Shown: piece by piece, positions 1 to 8,648 of the stretch | Numbering within the stretch: the stretch's first letter is position 1 | How the letters are laid out: the number at the start of each line of letters is the position of its first letter | Source: Kutzneria buriramensis | GTDB taxonomy: Bacteria > Actinomycetota > Actinomycetes > Mycobacteriales > Pseudonocardiaceae | Assembly (NCBI RefSeq): GCF_003387475.1 | Contig: NZ_QUNO01000005.1 | Location: forward strand, 310,001 to 374,000 | DNA: 64,000 bases | Direction of reading: 5' to 3' | The notes under the pieces: generated by a model | Databases searched by the model: none | What the model saw: the letters and a program-made list of their open reading frames with translations, nothing else | What the model was told of the DNA's origin: nothing | Made by a program: the position numbers and the translations under genes

Positions 1-861
1 CGGGTGGTCGCCGGGTTTGGCGAGCTGTCCGCCTTGCTCGGCCATGTCCGCCATCGTCTGGGCGAATGCCGGGTCTATGCCGTCGGCAATCAACTTCGCG
101 AGGAAGTCCTCTTTGGTCTGCTTCGCGGTGACGTCCGCGGGGCGCTCGGCGGTCAGGCCCTCCACCACCCACACGAGAGCCTTTCGGGCACCGCCGGCGA
201 GCTTGAGGCCTTCGCGGTGCTCCGGGCGCGGAGGGTTGATCAGCACCATGCCGCGCGGCGTGTAGACCGTGCGGGCCTTGTGGACGTTCCACCGCAGTGT
301 GCCATTGCCGCACGGGCAGGTCCGGTTGAACCCGAGCCCCTGCATCGTCTGGGTGTGGCAGGTCGGGCACTTGAACGTGATGTCGGCAGCCTTGGCGCTT
401 TTCGGGATGACCACCATCACGTCGTCGTGCTCTTTGCACCGCCGGATCCATGGCACCTCGATCGCGCCACAGTCGTGGATCCCGACGAAATGCAGCTGGC
501 CCCACTTGCGCTGCCCGCATTTGCAGGGCCGCTCAACGGATCGGCCAATGCGCTTGCAGGCCCGGCACAGCCACACCTCTGGGTATCGCTCGACCGTGAC
601 GCCGCGCCGCTCATCGAGCTCCACGACTTCGATCTGGGCACCCCGCAACAGTTCGTCGCCTACGCCACCGTCGGTGTCGTGGACGAGCCACGCTCCGATC
701 TCACGTAGCAGGTTCCAGCGGACGAGGTCCGTGTCGACCTGGATCGGGCTCGGTGCCGACCACTCGGAGACACGGTAGATGTCCCCTCGCAGGTCGACCG
801 TTTGGTCAGGCAGGAAGGTCCGCAGGATCTGGCTGCCACTTCGACTTCCCAAGATCGTCAT
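1..861 (-). CDS. drmB: DrmB-like DUF1998 zinc protein, N-terminal part (3' end beyond window)
   Basis: The reading frame is open from an ATG at 861 to the window edge, giving 287 residues without a stop, so the C-terminus is missing. Two clusters of paired cysteines are visible: CRAC followed by PCKCG near residues 100-118, and CPTC followed by TCPCG near 168-186. This fits the zinc-binding cysteines of DUF1998 proteins. In DISARM anti-phage systems DrmB, a DUF1998 protein, is the partner of the helicase DrmA and binds DNA with it. The start lies 13 nt after the drmA stop on the same strand, so the two are almost certainly one operon. Assignment rests on the cysteine pattern and on the neighbour; the diagnostic C-terminal DUF1998 region is outside the window. 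Confidence 0.7.
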   Translation of the reverse strand, partial: MTILGSRSGSQILRTFLPDQTVDLRGDIYRVSEWSAPSPIQVDTDLVRWNLLREIGAWLVHDTDGGVGDELLRGAQIEVVELDERRGVTVERYPEVWLCRACKRIGRSVERPCKCGQRKWGQLHFVGIHDCGAIEVPWIRRCKEHDDVMVVIPKSAKAADITFKCPTCHTQTMQGLGFNRTCPCGNGTLRWNVHKARTVYTPRGMVLINPPRPEHREGLKLAGGARKALVWVVEGLTAERPADVTAKQTKEDFLAKLIADGIDPAFAQTMADMAEQGGQLAKPGDHP

Positions 862-874
862 GTCGTCCGCCCAG

Positions 875-3800
875 TCAGTCGTGGATGGGAGCGGTGGCTT
901 CGACGTCCCGCAAGCTCCTCATCGGAGGATTCGGGCCTAGTTCACTGATGAATCGCGCCTTGGTGGTCGGGTCCTCCAGATCGGCGAACCATGCCTTCAG
1001 CCAGTCGAGGATCTGCTGCTTGTGCAAGGTGTCCTCGGCTCCGTCCAATCCAAGAACCTCCGCCACGGTCGCGGCTTCCTGCGCGGGGATCAGGCCGGCA
1101 TTGCGGGCGTAGTCGCGCAGTCTCGACGGGGTGCTCAGCCGCTGCCGGCTCGCCGGTTCGAGGAGCATCAGTATTCGGGCTGCCACGACGCCCGCGATCG
1201 TGAGATCCAGGACACGGCGGCTGCGGCGGGTGATCGGGATCGCGTCAACGAACCGGTCGCCCTGACGTACGTACGGTCCGAAGTGGCGGAACGTCTGGGC
1301 GTCGCGCTCCCGGCCGATCTTGTGTAGGACGTACACCAGACCGGGGTGCCGTCGCCCTACCCGTGCGGTCGTCTGGATGAACTCCGCCGTGGTCAGCGGT
1401 AGGCCCAGCATCACCATCGTGTTGAGCCGTTCGACGTCCACACCGTGGGAGAGCATCGAGCTTGCTGCGACGACGTGGACGCGTTCGTCGAAGTCGTCTT
1501 CAGGGTGCTCCAGTCGTTCGAGGATGCCGCGGACTTCGTCGAAGTCCGTCTGACCGGTGAGCTGCTCGACGTTGATGCCATCGACGGTGTTGTTGCTGCC
1601 CAGGCTGCGCCCGGCGGCCTCCACGTCGTAGAGGGTCGTGCCATAGACGACATTGGTACCGTACTGACTGATCAACATGTCGGCGTGCCGCGGGTCGACG
1701 CCTGCCTCCGCGCAGACCATTGTTGGGTCCTTCAGCAGGTCCCGTATGCAGTGCTGCAACGTGTCCAGGGTGCGGTCGCTCACGTGCTCCAGCGTCACCC
1801 CGCGCGGGGCAACGGCTACGAACCGGCGCAGAGGCTGCTTGGCTGGCACTGTCCAGAACGACTCGCCCGGTCGCGGGCCCGGTTGCGGGAACACCCTGCC
1901 CTGGCGCCGGTAGAGCACATCGACCTGGCGATCGTAGCCGGTCAGGGTCGCGCTGCTCGCTACGATCTTCGTCTGGCTGCCGCAAAGCTCGCTCTGTAGG
2001 TGATCCAGCAGGCTTTCGTAATGAGAGTCGACAGCGCCGAGGCTGTCGCGCAGCAGGTGCAATTCGTCCTGCAACCTCAGGGACGGCGCGAATCGCCGCG
2101 CATCCATCGGTAGCGGTTTGAGGACCGGGCCGCCCTGACAGTCGGGCACCAAGCAGCCGTTCGGTGTCTTCCAGCGTTCGGCGTAGGTGAAGCCGTGCCA
2201 CGGTACCGAACACACCTTCTGCGGCGGTCCGACCAGGCCACGCATGGCCTGCTGCAGTCCGATCGAGGCGGCCTTGTCCAGAGTTCCGACCACTACGGTG
2301 GGTAGGAATCGGAACACTTCCTGGTCCACGACGTACACCGGCAGCGCCCGGCGGTGCATTCGACACGTCGGATTGGTGCAGCGGTGCTCGAGCTTCCACC
2401 GCTGGCGGTCGAAGTACATTTGCAGGTTCTCGTCCCGACAAAATGGACAACGCAACAGCACTTGATACTTTCCGGGCATTCCCGGGCTGGCCGGAGTGAC
2501 GTCTTCGTCGTTCTCCGGCCTCGGGACGATCTTGTTGGGCGTGCCTCCCTGGCCGACGAGGAAGCCAAGACTGAACTCGCTTCCCCCCACGCCCCGTTCC
2601 TTACGGACTACCTCGGCCGCGGCCAGCGCGTCGGCGAACCGCTGCGTCTGTTGCAGGCTCAGCAGCCGCAGTGGGAAACGCGACCACGCCGTCACACCCA
2701 GGACTTTGCCGGTCAGGCGGTCGAAGAACGCCGCCGTCAACAGGAGTCCAAGGTAGGTCTCGGTCTTACCGCCACCAGTGGCGAACCAGACCGTGTCGAC
2801 GTAGCGGGCCTCCTCCTCAGGCTCGGCGAGAAAGCGAATCGTCGACAACAGGAAGCCGATCTGGAACGGCCGCCAATCGGTGTACCCGCGTGCGCTGAGC
2901 CCGATCGCCTCATTCATCAGCTGAAAGGCACGAAGGATCTCCGAGCGGGTCCGCATAAGCTCCAGCCCGTTCTGCAGCCGGTCCAGTTCGGCAAACACCT
3001 CCGCCGCCGACCGGTCCGCCTCGGCACGCATCATCGCCGTCCATCCGTCGGCGGTCTGTCGAGCGTCCAGCGCTGCCGAGGACCAGTGAGCATCGTCGTA
3101 AGCGGCCAGTGCATCGAGCAGCGCCGCGAGCTGTGGCAGCGGGTTCGTGGCCAGCGTCGCGAACGACAGATCCGGCTTTTCCCGGGCGCTGTTCCAGTAG
3201 TCGGGCCGGTGGGTCTGCACGCTGACGGTGTCCGAAGTACGGAAGACCCCGGGCTTGGGTACGTCGATGCCGACGTTGACGCCGTAGGCGGGCACTGCTC
3301 GGTCGTAGCGGAAGCTGTCCGGCAGCGCCTCCAGTTGGAATGGCACCGTCATCAGGCCCGAGATCTCGATCTGGGTTTCGTACAGGTGCGAATCGGTCAA
3401 GCCCTTCGCCTTTTCGGGGCTGGTGTTGACCAGTTGCACCACCAGTTCGGTCTGTTGATGCCAGTCCTCCACGTCGACGCGTACCTCTGCTGTCAAGCCG
3501 GGCGCACCCACCAACGCGAATGCGTCGGCCAGTTCTTTGGCTCCGAACGCCCCACCCCTCGTTCCCGTAAGTACGGAAACATGCTCTTCGACAAGGTCGG
3601 TACGCCACCAGCGCTTGTCCGGGACGGGCCCATCCTTCGGATCTTGCACCCATGCCCGGGATCGGACCGTCACCGTCATAGACCAAGGTGGTCCGCTTGC
3701 CGGCCGCAGCCGAATGCCAATCGCGCACGGGTCCAGTCGTTCCGATCGTTCATCGCCTGCGCCCTTGCGAACCTCGTCCTCACACGCAAGCCGGCCCAAC

Positions 3801-3934
3801 CAGAAGGTTCCCGCGGGCGCGACCTCCAACCGCTCCAGCCCGTCACCACGCCCTGCTGCGACGACCCGACGATCGAGCCACTCGACGAATGCCTCACAAG
3901 CCTGCTCCGGCGACTGGTCGTTGGTGCTGCGCAC
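875..3934 (-). CDS. drmA: DISARM-type helicase DrmA
   Basis: This 1019-residue protein is a superfamily 2 helicase. Visible motifs are a Walker A, ATGGGKTET, near residue 388; a DEAH-type box, DELH, near 622; a SHGVDV motif V; and an arginine-finger motif, QTTARVGR, near 858. A cysteine cluster (CPFC, then CTNPTC) lies between the helicase motifs. The long N-terminal half precedes the ATPase core, as in DrmA, the DNA-translocating core of DISARM. The start is a GTG whose G overlaps the TAG stop of the sigma-factor gene (TAGTG), which implies translational coupling. drmB follows 13 nt downstream. Family identity is inferred from motifs, length and the DrmB/methyltransferase context. Confidence 0.78.
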   Translation of the reverse strand: MRSTNDQSPEQACEAFVEWLDRRVVAAGRGDGLERLEVAPAGTFWLGRLACEDEVRKGAGDERSERLDPCAIGIRLRPASGPPWSMTVTVRSRAWVQDPKDGPVPDKRWWRTDLVEEHVSVLTGTRGGAFGAKELADAFALVGAPGLTAEVRVDVEDWHQQTELVVQLVNTSPEKAKGLTDSHLYETQIEISGLMTVPFQLEALPDSFRYDRAVPAYGVNVGIDVPKPGVFRTSDTVSVQTHRPDYWNSAREKPDLSFATLATNPLPQLAALLDALAAYDDAHWSSAALDARQTADGWTAMMRAEADRSAAEVFAELDRLQNGLELMRTRSEILRAFQLMNEAIGLSARGYTDWRPFQIGFLLSTIRFLAEPEEEARYVDTVWFATGGGKTETYLGLLLTAAFFDRLTGKVLGVTAWSRFPLRLLSLQQTQRFADALAAAEVVRKERGVGGSEFSLGFLVGQGGTPNKIVPRPENDEDVTPASPGMPGKYQVLLRCPFCRDENLQMYFDRQRWKLEHRCTNPTCRMHRRALPVYVVDQEVFRFLPTVVVGTLDKAASIGLQQAMRGLVGPPQKVCSVPWHGFTYAERWKTPNGCLVPDCQGGPVLKPLPMDARRFAPSLRLQDELHLLRDSLGAVDSHYESLLDHLQSELCGSQTKIVASSATLTGYDRQVDVLYRRQGRVFPQPGPRPGESFWTVPAKQPLRRFVAVAPRGVTLEHVSDRTLDTLQHCIRDLLKDPTMVCAEAGVDPRHADMLISQYGTNVVYGTTLYDVEAAGRSLGSNNTVDGINVEQLTGQTDFDEVRGILERLEHPEDDFDERVHVVAASSMLSHGVDVERLNTMVMLGLPLTTAEFIQTTARVGRRHPGLVYVLHKIGRERDAQTFRHFGPYVRQGDRFVDAIPITRRSRRVLDLTIAGVVAARILMLLEPASRQRLSTPSRLRDYARNAGLIPAQEAATVAEVLGLDGAEDTLHKQQILDWLKAWFADLEDPTTKARFISELGPNPPMRSLRDVEATAPIHD

Positions 3935-5472
3935 TACCCCGTTCCTCCCCAGGTGATCGCCGGCCCGACCGGCTCCGAATCGTCCATGACGTATGCCCGC
4001 AACGAGGCTATGGATCTGTCCTGCCGGAGCATGTCCAAGGACTTCTTCTGAATCTGCCTTATGCGCTCGCGAGTCACGCCGAAGGATGCGCCAATCTCGT
4101 CCAGCGTCTCTTCGTCGCCCGTGCCGATGCCGAACCTGCGTTCCAGAATCTCGACCGCGCGGGCAGACAGCACCGCCGCGAGCCCACGCATCAGGTCCTC
4201 CCGCATCATGGCGTGGGCAACGATTTCCGCCGGATCGGCACGGCCGTCGCGATCTTCCTCGGCAGCCAGCACGTCGGACAGCCGGAGGTCCTCCCCGTCC
4301 CCCAAGAGATGGTCGAGGCTGACCACGGACTGCACAAGATCGAGCACCGCTTGAACCTGCCCTGGCTCCATGCCAGTCGCATCCGCGACCTCAGCCAGAC
4401 TGGGCTGACGGTCCAGCCGAGCGGCCAGCCTGGCGGCTGTTCTCCGGACCTTGCGTACCCGCTCGTAGACGTGGGCGGGAACACGGATCGTGTTCCCCTT
4501 GTCGGCGATACCACGTTCGATCGATTGCCTGATCCACCACGTGGCATAGGTCGAGAACTTGAAGCCCTTCGACCCATCGAACTTGTCGGCCGCGTGCATC
4601 AGCCCCAGGTTGCCGTCTTGGATGCGGTCGGCGAAGTCCACGCCGGACGACTCGTAATGCCTTGCCTTGGCGATCGAGACCACCAACCGTAGGTTGGCGC
4701 ACACCAGCTCAGCGTGGGCGCGTCGACCTGCCTGGACCTGGGACCGCAAGCCTCGCCGGATGTCTGGCGCCAGCGTTCTGTCTCCAGCCTCGTCGAGTTC
4801 CCCTTGGGCCGCGGCACCCTGCGAGATCAACGACCACAATTCGACCTCTCGCGGGCCGTCGATCAACGCAAAACGGCCGATTGCCCGCAGGTACTGTCCG
4901 ACTGCATCGCCTTGGTACTCGTCCCTCTGCTCGGCGGCCCGCATCGGTCGCGGGCCAGTAGGATCGGGTAGCTCGACTCTTGCATCGGTCAACAGATCCA
5001 AGAGCTCGCAATACTGGTCAGGTAGGAGCCCTCGGGTACTCGCGAGAAGCGCGACGTCCGCTCGAGTGAGGTGTCCTCCTCGGCGTGACCAATCCCCCAG
5101 CAAATCGTCGAAGGCCCGACCCACGAGGTCAGTCACGGCCCGCAGGGGAGGCGCCTCTGGCTCCTCCCGGAACATCCAGGCGAGGTCGCCGTCTGGCACC
5201 ACAATTTGGGCCTCCTCCGGTACCTCACTCAGCACGACCTCCGCGCCGGTCGCACCGGGATCGGGTGAGGCAGCATCGTCCTGACTCAATGCGACCAGCA
5301 GAACGTCGATGTCGCGGTGGGTCAGGCCCTGCCGGGTCGCGAACTCGGACAGAAACTGCCGGCCTGTGCCTCCATCGTGAGTCTGGCGAATCGCACGCAG
5401 TTCATCCACCAGTTCGCCAACACGCGCCTCGTTCGATGTTCGACAGGTCGAGGCTCGTGTCGGGGTCGCCAT
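3934..5472 (-). CDS. Sigma-70-family (HrdB/SigA-like) sigma factor heading the DISARM operon
   Basis: This 512-residue protein has a canonical sigma region 2 (about 255-320, with KFSTYATWWIRQSIERG), region 3 (about 335-400) and region 4 helix-turn-helix (about 454-477, with GVTRERIRQI). It resembles primary sigma factors rather than ECF factors. The first 200 residues carry two segments resembling region 1.1 (LTHRDIDVLLVAL near 50; LTRADVALLASTRGL near 150). I chose the ATG at 5472 because GGAGGTGG lies just upstream; an in-frame GTG at 5484 is possible. The gene ends in TAGTG, shared with the drmA start, so it is first in the operon. It may direct transcription of the defence genes or of phage-responsive promoters. 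That role is inferred; sigma factors are not standard DISARM components. Confidence 0.85.
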   Translation of the reverse strand: MATPTRASTCRTSNEARVGELVDELRAIRQTHDGGTGRQFLSEFATRQGLTHRDIDVLLVALSQDDAASPDPGATGAEVVLSEVPEEAQIVVPDGDLAWMFREEPEAPPLRAVTDLVGRAFDDLLGDWSRRGGHLTRADVALLASTRGLLPDQYCELLDLLTDARVELPDPTGPRPMRAAEQRDEYQGDAVGQYLRAIGRFALIDGPREVELWSLISQGAAAQGELDEAGDRTLAPDIRRGLRSQVQAGRRAHAELVCANLRLVVSIAKARHYESSGVDFADRIQDGNLGLMHAADKFDGSKGFKFSTYATWWIRQSIERGIADKGNTIRVPAHVYERVRKVRRTAARLAARLDRQPSLAEVADATGMEPGQVQAVLDLVQSVVSLDHLLGDGEDLRLSDVLAAEEDRDGRADPAEIVAHAMMREDLMRGLAAVLSARAVEILERRFGIGTGDEETLDEIGASFGVTRERIRQIQKKSLDMLRQDRSIASLRAYVMDDSEPVGPAITWGGTG

Positions 5473-5724
5473 GGCCACCTCCACCGTCTCAGGGAGAGCC
5501 CATCATAGGAAACGCGCACATCGACAATCGTGCAGACGAACAGGTACCGAATCATGATCGGTGCCCACTGCGCCGCCGTTACTCGTTCGAGGGACTCGTC
5601 TCCTCAGCAGCTGGGCTGACCCGAGCTCGGCGCGGAGCGCGTCACGAGCGAGCCCCTTGCTGGCCACCTTCTGGACTCGGTGTCGGTCCCACTCCACGAT
5701 CATAGATCCACTACAGTCTCGACC
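5473..5724. promoter_or_regulatory. Divergent promoter region between defence operon and methyltransferase
   Basis: The 252-bp gap separates the sigma-drmA-drmB operon (leftward) from the cytosine methyltransferase (rightward), so both must start here. It is less GC-rich than the flanking genes. I could not identify a convincing -35/-10 pair or operator by eye. Confidence 0.4.
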
Positions 5725-6852
5725 ATGGCAGCCCGACGCTACAAGATCTCTGCAGTCGATCTCTTCTGTGGCGTTGGAGGACTGTCCTACGGTCTACGGG
5801 AGGCAGGCATCCGCATCGCCGCGGGCGTCGACCTCGATCCTGCCTGCGCGTACCCCTTTCGTACCAACATCCGGGCACCGTTCCATCAGCAGGACATCTG
5901 CGACCTTACGGCCGACGAGCTCGCGGCGATGTGGCCCGCCAACACCGATATCCGCGTCCTGGCCGGCTGCGCTCCGTGTCAACCGTTCTCGTCCTACCGG
6001 CGTGGCGTCGACACTTCACAGGAGCGGCAGTGGCCGTTGGTCGACGAGGTACGCCGATTGGTTGAACGGACAAAGCCGCACGTGGTCACGATGGAGAACG
6101 TTCCTCGCATAGCGAGTGCCTCGATCTTCAAGAACTTCGTTTCTCGGCTCCAGAAGCTGGGGTACCACGTCGACATCAAGTCGTGCTATTGCCCAGAGTA
6201 TGGCGTTCCCCAGCACCGCAGGCGGTTGGTTCTTCTGGCCTCGCGGCTAGGCGAGATCGTCGCACCGAAGGGCATTGTCAGTTCAGCTGAGTACGCCACC
6301 GTACGCCAGGCCATCTACGATCTTCCTCCATTGTCTCACGGGCAGGCGCACCCCCATGACCGCCTCCACAAGAGCCGCTATATGACTGAGATCAATCTCA
6401 AACGCATCAAGCGGTCCACACCTGGTGGCACCTGGGAAGAATGGCCCGAGGAACTACGAGCTCCATGCCATCGCAAGGCGTCGGGGTCGACCTTCCGCAA
6501 CGTCTACGCACGCATGACATGGGACGATCCGTCTCCCACGATCACCACCATGGCGTACAACTTCGGCACGGGCCGTTTCGGCCATCCCGAGCAGGATCGC
6601 GCCCTCACTTTGCGAGAAGCAGCTAACCTGCAAAGCTTCCCACCAGATTACGAGTTTGTTGCCCCAGAAGAGCCGGTCCAGTTCGCTCCGCTCGGCAGAC
6701 TGATCGGCAACGCCGTGCCACCCCGACTCGCCAAAGCCATCGGGACCGCGATCGTGGATCATGTCAAGGCGATCATGCGTGCTTCGGCCGGCGCAGCGGA
6801 AGCCCAGCGAACTAACCGACGAGTTACGCGATCGACAAGCCGCAACGCCTGA
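5725..6852 (+). CDS. drmMII: DNA cytosine-C5 methyltransferase (DrmMII-like)
   Basis: The 375-residue protein has the ordered motifs of C5-cytosine methyltransferases: motif I DLFCGVGG (from residue 12), motif IV GCAPCQPFS with catalytic Cys85, motif VI MENVP, motif VIII QHRRR and motif X GNAVPPRLA. It uses S-adenosylmethionine to methylate C5 of cytosine in a specific target, which cannot be read from sequence. In class 2 DISARM, DrmMII performs this step to mark host DNA. Here it is divergent from the drmAB operon rather than within it. I chose the ATG at 5725, which places motif I near the N-terminus as usual; an in-frame GTG at 5680 would add 15 residues. Neither start has a strong ribosome-binding site. 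Confidence 0.88.
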   Translation: MAARRYKISAVDLFCGVGGLSYGLREAGIRIAAGVDLDPACAYPFRTNIRAPFHQQDICDLTADELAAMWPANTDIRVLAGCAPCQPFSSYRRGVDTSQERQWPLVDEVRRLVERTKPHVVTMENVPRIASASIFKNFVSRLQKLGYHVDIKSCYCPEYGVPQHRRRLVLLASRLGEIVAPKGIVSSAEYATVRQAIYDLPPLSHGQAHPHDRLHKSRYMTEINLKRIKRSTPGGTWEEWPEELRAPCHRKASGSTFRNVYARMTWDDPSPTITTMAYNFGTGRFGHPEQDRALTLREAANLQSFPPDYEFVAPEEPVQFAPLGRLIGNAVPPRLAKAIGTAIVDHVKAIMRASAGAAEAQRTNRRVTRSTSRNA

Positions 6853-7356
6853 TCCTCTCCCGTGACGACGGCGCAACTTGCCCGCAGCAGGTCAGTGCGC
6901 GGGTGGCCTTGCGGGTGCAGCGCCCGCGTTGACCGGCGCAGAGCAGCTGGCTGAAGTGCTACGCCAGTTTACGGGACACGTCGAGTGTGGCCCGATAGCG
7001 ATCATGAGCAGCCTTTCTACCCCAGACTTAATCTCCGCAAATCAGCCTTACCAGAGACTCCCCGCCCCTTTACCAGGGGACCCGGTCAGCGGAGCGTCCG
7101 TCTATGCGGCTCACGTTTGCGCCATCGGTGTTCGACTGCAGATTTTGCTGAGGTCAGCTCGATCGAAACCGCGATAATCACGCGTCACCTGCTCGCCGCG
7201 CGGCGTGGCGCAGGGCGAAGCTTGCGGCGACATTTTCTTCGCCATCCCGGTCGACGCCGAGATTCGACACGTACCAGACTCGCTTGGCGCGGCCCATTGC
7301 AAGCAAAGATCAGCCAAATTTCTCATTCGATCGTTGCCAGTCCGCGGCAGCGGGAT
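6853..7356. other. Intergenic stretch without a convincing gene
   Basis: About 500 bp between the convergent methyltransferase and the element remnant. A small GC hairpin (GCGGGTGC-AGCGCCCGC, about 6913-6930) may end methyltransferase transcription. Open frames here are short and lack protein-like composition. The base composition is mixed, as expected at the edge of a decayed mobile element. Confidence 0.5.
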
Positions 7357-8022
7357 TCATTCGACCAGGCGCCACCGCCGCAACACTTTGCGGCCGTAAT
7401 TGTTCGTGCCGGCGATTCGGTCCAACTCCGCGCCGGTCGGCATACGGCCCTTGGACCTTTCGGCCACGTAGTACGCCCACATGCGCTGTTCGGCGGTCGG
7501 CTCGGCCGGCGGGCGAGACGGCTCCGAAACGGCCGCGAGACGCACGACCTGGCCGGTCTCGCGCTTGATCTCCTCCATGTCTTCGGTCTCGGCGGTGGTC
7601 TCGCTCGTGGTCTCGAAGCGGTGCCGCTTGAGCGCACGGTTGAGGAGTTCGACGGCCAGCAGGAGTGCAAGCGGCGGACAGGCGGCGACCGCGATGGCGA
7701 ACACATTCAGCTCTGGAGCCGAGGCGATGTTGGCGCAAAGCGAGAGCACGATGCCGAAAGCGAAAGCCAGCCAAGCGGCCCAGCGGCCGGTGGTTTGGTG
7801 ACCGTGGTTGGTCTTCCACAGCTCGACCGTGGCCATGGTCAGCAAGCCATCGACGATCAGAGGCCAGATCGCGGCGGTGGTCTCGTCGGCACCGAACCTC
7901 AAGGCGAAATCGCGACCATGTCGGTACGAGGCGTATGCCGCGCCGAGCGCGACCAGGGCGGTGCAGACGCACTGCACCCACAGCGTGCGGTCCCATCGAA
8001 CCGGGGATGCCGTGGCGCTCAC
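7357..8022 (-). CDS. DUF2637-type membrane protein of an integrative element
   Basis: This 221-residue protein has four predicted membrane spans in its first 125 residues (around LWVQCVCTALVALGAAY, WPLIVDGLLTMATVEL, WLAFAFGIVLSLCANIA and VAACPPLALLLAVEL). A soluble C-terminus follows, with a possible helix-turn-helix near GAELDRIAGTNNYGRKVL. This layout matches DUF2637 proteins, which are common in actinobacterial integrative and conjugative elements and conjugative plasmids, where they are thought to aid transfer or spreading. The start overlaps the preceding gene by 4 nt. Family assignment is by recognition of layout; the molecular function is unknown. Confidence 0.7.
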   Translation of the reverse strand: MSATASPVRWDRTLWVQCVCTALVALGAAYASYRHGRDFALRFGADETTAAIWPLIVDGLLTMATVELWKTNHGHQTTGRWAAWLAFAFGIVLSLCANIASAPELNVFAIAVAACPPLALLLAVELLNRALKRHRFETTSETTAETEDMEEIKRETGQVVRLAAVSEPSRPPAEPTAEQRMWAYYVAERSKGRMPTGAELDRIAGTNNYGRKVLRRWRLVE

Positions 8023-8648
8023 CGCAGCACACCTCCCGCCGCACGCTGCGCGTCGTCCGTGCGGCAGCCGACGCAGACAAACACCTGTGATCCGGTCACC
8101 GACCGGCCCACCGGCACGTGCGGGATGCGGACGCGGAGGTAGTCAGCTCCACACACCACGCAGGCCAGCCCGTCGGCCTGGAGTGCGCTCAGCCCCATGA
8201 TGGTCGTATTCGGATTCGCCGCCGGCTCGCCGATCCGCCGTGCGCACTTCGACGCTGCGCGTTCCAGGTCGTCACGCGAGGCTGGCTGTCCCGCGTTCGG
8301 CTCGACGGGCAGCGTGACCAGGCCCTCCTGGTAGGGCAGGCCGGTGAAGACCTTGACCGGCAGCCCGTCGGCGGTCTGGCCCAGCACCGAGACCACCCGT
8401 TGGGTACCGCAGGCGGTCCGCCAGAAATCGGCGGTCGGGTCGCGCAGCGAATCGTGCCACACCAACAGGTCACGTAGCTCCTGGTCCGGCTCGCCGAGTA
8501 GGAACAGGCGAACGCGCTGCCAGACACGATCTACGGCGATTGTGTGTGGCTCGGGCAGGTAGCGGTGCCGACGGAGATGCCGAGCTACCAGCAGTAAGGC
8601 GTCCAGTCGGTGCGACTCGGCCATTTCGAACGAGGCAGGCGTGCTCAT
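8019..8648 (-). CDS. Hypothetical element-borne protein with C-terminal zinc motif
   Basis: This 209-residue protein is of unknown function. The C-terminal third holds CVVC and, about 29 residues later, CVGC, a likely four-cysteine zinc site. The rest is soluble and has no motif I recognise. It overlaps the integrase remnant upstream (8645-8648) and the DUF2637 gene downstream (8019-8022) by 4 nt each, so all three were one transcription unit of the former mobile element. Confidence 0.55.
   Translation of the reverse strand: MSTPASFEMAESHRLDALLLVARHLRRHRYLPEPHTIAVDRVWQRVRLFLLGEPDQELRDLLVWHDSLRDPTADFWRTACGTQRVVSVLGQTADGLPVKVFTGLPYQEGLVTLPVEPNAGQPASRDDLERAASKCARRIGEPAANPNTTIMGLSALQADGLACVVCGADYLRVRIPHVPVGRSVTGSQVFVCVGCRTDDAQRAAGGVLR

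Noticed and set aside
2354-4051. 565-codon open frame on the plus strand across drmA
   Set aside because: It is antisense to the helicase, has arginine/proline-rich composition without motifs, and spans the drmA/sigma junction; a GC-driven shadow.
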